5,953 nucleotides of DNA from Prevotellaceae bacterium (lineage in GTDB: Bacteria > Bacteroidota > Bacteroidia > Bacteroidales > UBA932), in NCBI GenBank assembly GCA_031259225.1, contig JAIRLT010000078.1, positions 1 to 5,953 on the forward strand, written 5' to 3'. This document shows positions 5,741 through 5,953 of this stretch, one piece after another. The position numbers and the translations under genes were made by a program. How positions within the stretch are numbered: position 1 is the stretch's first letter; each line of letters begins with the position of its first letter. Below the pieces are notes generated by a model. The model worked only from the letters and a program-made list of their open reading frames with translations, had not been told where the DNA came from and did not search any database.

Positions 5741-5774
5741 AGGGTAAAGGGTAAAAGGTAAAGGGTGAAAGGGG
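5741..5774 (+). repeat. G-rich short tandem repeat, possible G-quadruplex
   Basis: Imperfect repeats of GGGTAAA give G-runs at 5742-5744, 5749-5751, 5763-5765 and 5771-5774, with a GG at 5757-5758. Four runs of at least three G with spacers of 4, 11 and 5 nt meet a loose G-quadruplex pattern; the middle loop is long. The unit length drifts (GGGTAAA, GGGTAAAA, GGTAAA, GGGTGAAA). This kind of purine-rich tract is non-coding. It directly abuts the palindrome at 5774-5787. Confidence 0.4.
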
Positions 5775-5787
5775 CTGGCGCGCCAGC
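5774..5787. repeat. Perfect 14-bp GC-rich palindrome
   Basis: GCTGGCGCGCCAGC is identical to its reverse complement, with an 8-bp GGCGCGCC core. It lies between the G-rich repeat and the inverted-repeat element that follows, and may be part of the same dispersed repeat unit. With no loop it would form a cruciform or protein site rather than a good RNA hairpin. No function is assigned. Confidence 0.45.
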
Positions 5788-5811
5788 ACTGCCTACTGCT
5801 CGCAACGCCGT

Positions 5812-5953
5812 CATTCCGACCGGAGCGGCGAGGCACGAGCCGCGCAGTGGAGGAACCTGTTCCCAAACGCAGGGTGATGCAAAGCAGCAGGTGCATAATG
5901 CAGCAGATCCCTCCACTCCGCACGCTCATTCTTCGCGTGCTCCGGTCGGAATG
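5812..5953. mobile_element. REP/MITE-like element with 15-bp terminal inverted repeats, reaching the window edge
   Basis: CATTCCGACCGGAGC (5812-5826) is exactly inverted as GCTCCGGTCGGAATG (5939-5953). A second inner pair, AGTGGAGG (5846-5853) with CCTCCACT (5910-5917), continues the symmetry with flanking partial matches. Each side also carries a small local hairpin: GCGGC (5825-5829) with GCCGC (5839-5843), and GCACGC (5920-5925) with GCGTGC (5935-5940). The whole is about 142 bp and has no credible coding sequence, matching non-autonomous palindromic repeats that occur in many copies between genes. The window stops at the end of the right arm, so the outer boundary and any target-site duplication cannot be seen. 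No transposase is present. Dispersal in the genome is inferred. Confidence 0.6.

Noticed and set aside
5474..5929. Minus-strand reading frames at 5474-5929 and 5692-5916
   Set aside because: They are translations of the terminator, G-rich repeat and inverted-repeat element, with low-complexity PFTLYLLPFTL-like peptides; the longer one also overlaps yicC in another frame.
1..5953. tRNA, rRNA, CRISPR array, toxin-antitoxin or phage genes
   Set aside because: None of their hallmarks was seen on either strand. The spacers contain inverted and tandem repeats but no regularly spaced repeat-spacer array.

Overview
The window looks like chromosomal DNA of a Bacteroidota (Bacteroidales-like) bacterium. 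The evidence is a secreted protein with a Fibrobacter succinogenes major paralogous (FISUMP) domain, a PD40 plus SPOR envelope protein typical of the phylum, three matches to the Bacteroidota -7 promoter element TAnnTTTG, and A-rich start regions without Shine-Dalgarno sequences. Species cannot be given from sequence alone.

Layout, left to right. Bases 1-329 hold no credible gene. They hold a TAnnTTTG promoter match (5-12), a palindrome at its likely start site, and two long imperfect inverted repeats (40-142 and 226-299). A further 10-bp arm at 181-190 can pair with the loop of the second repeat, giving a pseudoknot topology. Together they look like a long structured 5' leader for the first gene. 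That gene (330-1601, +) is a predicted secreted FISUMP protein whose base composition changes about 60% of the way through. The spacer 1602-1958 holds a post-stop hairpin, a second pseudoknot-topology structure (1742-1840) with an alternative partner at 1877-1885, a tandem 10-bp repeat, and a promoter match lying almost on the next start codon. The second gene (1959-3887, +) is an envelope protein with TPR-like, PD40, coiled-coil, Pro-rich and two SPOR-like regions.

Two housekeeping genes follow on the minus strand. A TrmH/SpoU-family rRNA 2'-O-methyltransferase (3877-4635) overlaps the envelope gene tail to tail by 11 bp. A YicC-family endoribonuclease (4693-5571) lies upstream of it in the same direction, has its own promoter match at 5591-5598, and is probably co-transcribed with it.

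Bases 5572-5953 are gene-free. They hold the yicC promoter, a weak operator-like inverted repeat, a strong minus-strand intrinsic terminator (5696-5727) serving a gene beyond the right edge, a G-rich short repeat, a 14-bp palindrome, and most or all of a REP/MITE-like element with 15-bp terminal inverted repeats (5812-5953).

The two right-hand genes are RNA-modification or RNA-turnover functions and the two left-hand genes are envelope or surface functions; nothing shows they form one system. The most unusual content is non-coding: two separate pseudoknot-topology candidates flanking the FISUMP gene, and the right-hand inverted-repeat element. All structures were found by reading complementarity by eye and have not been folded or searched.
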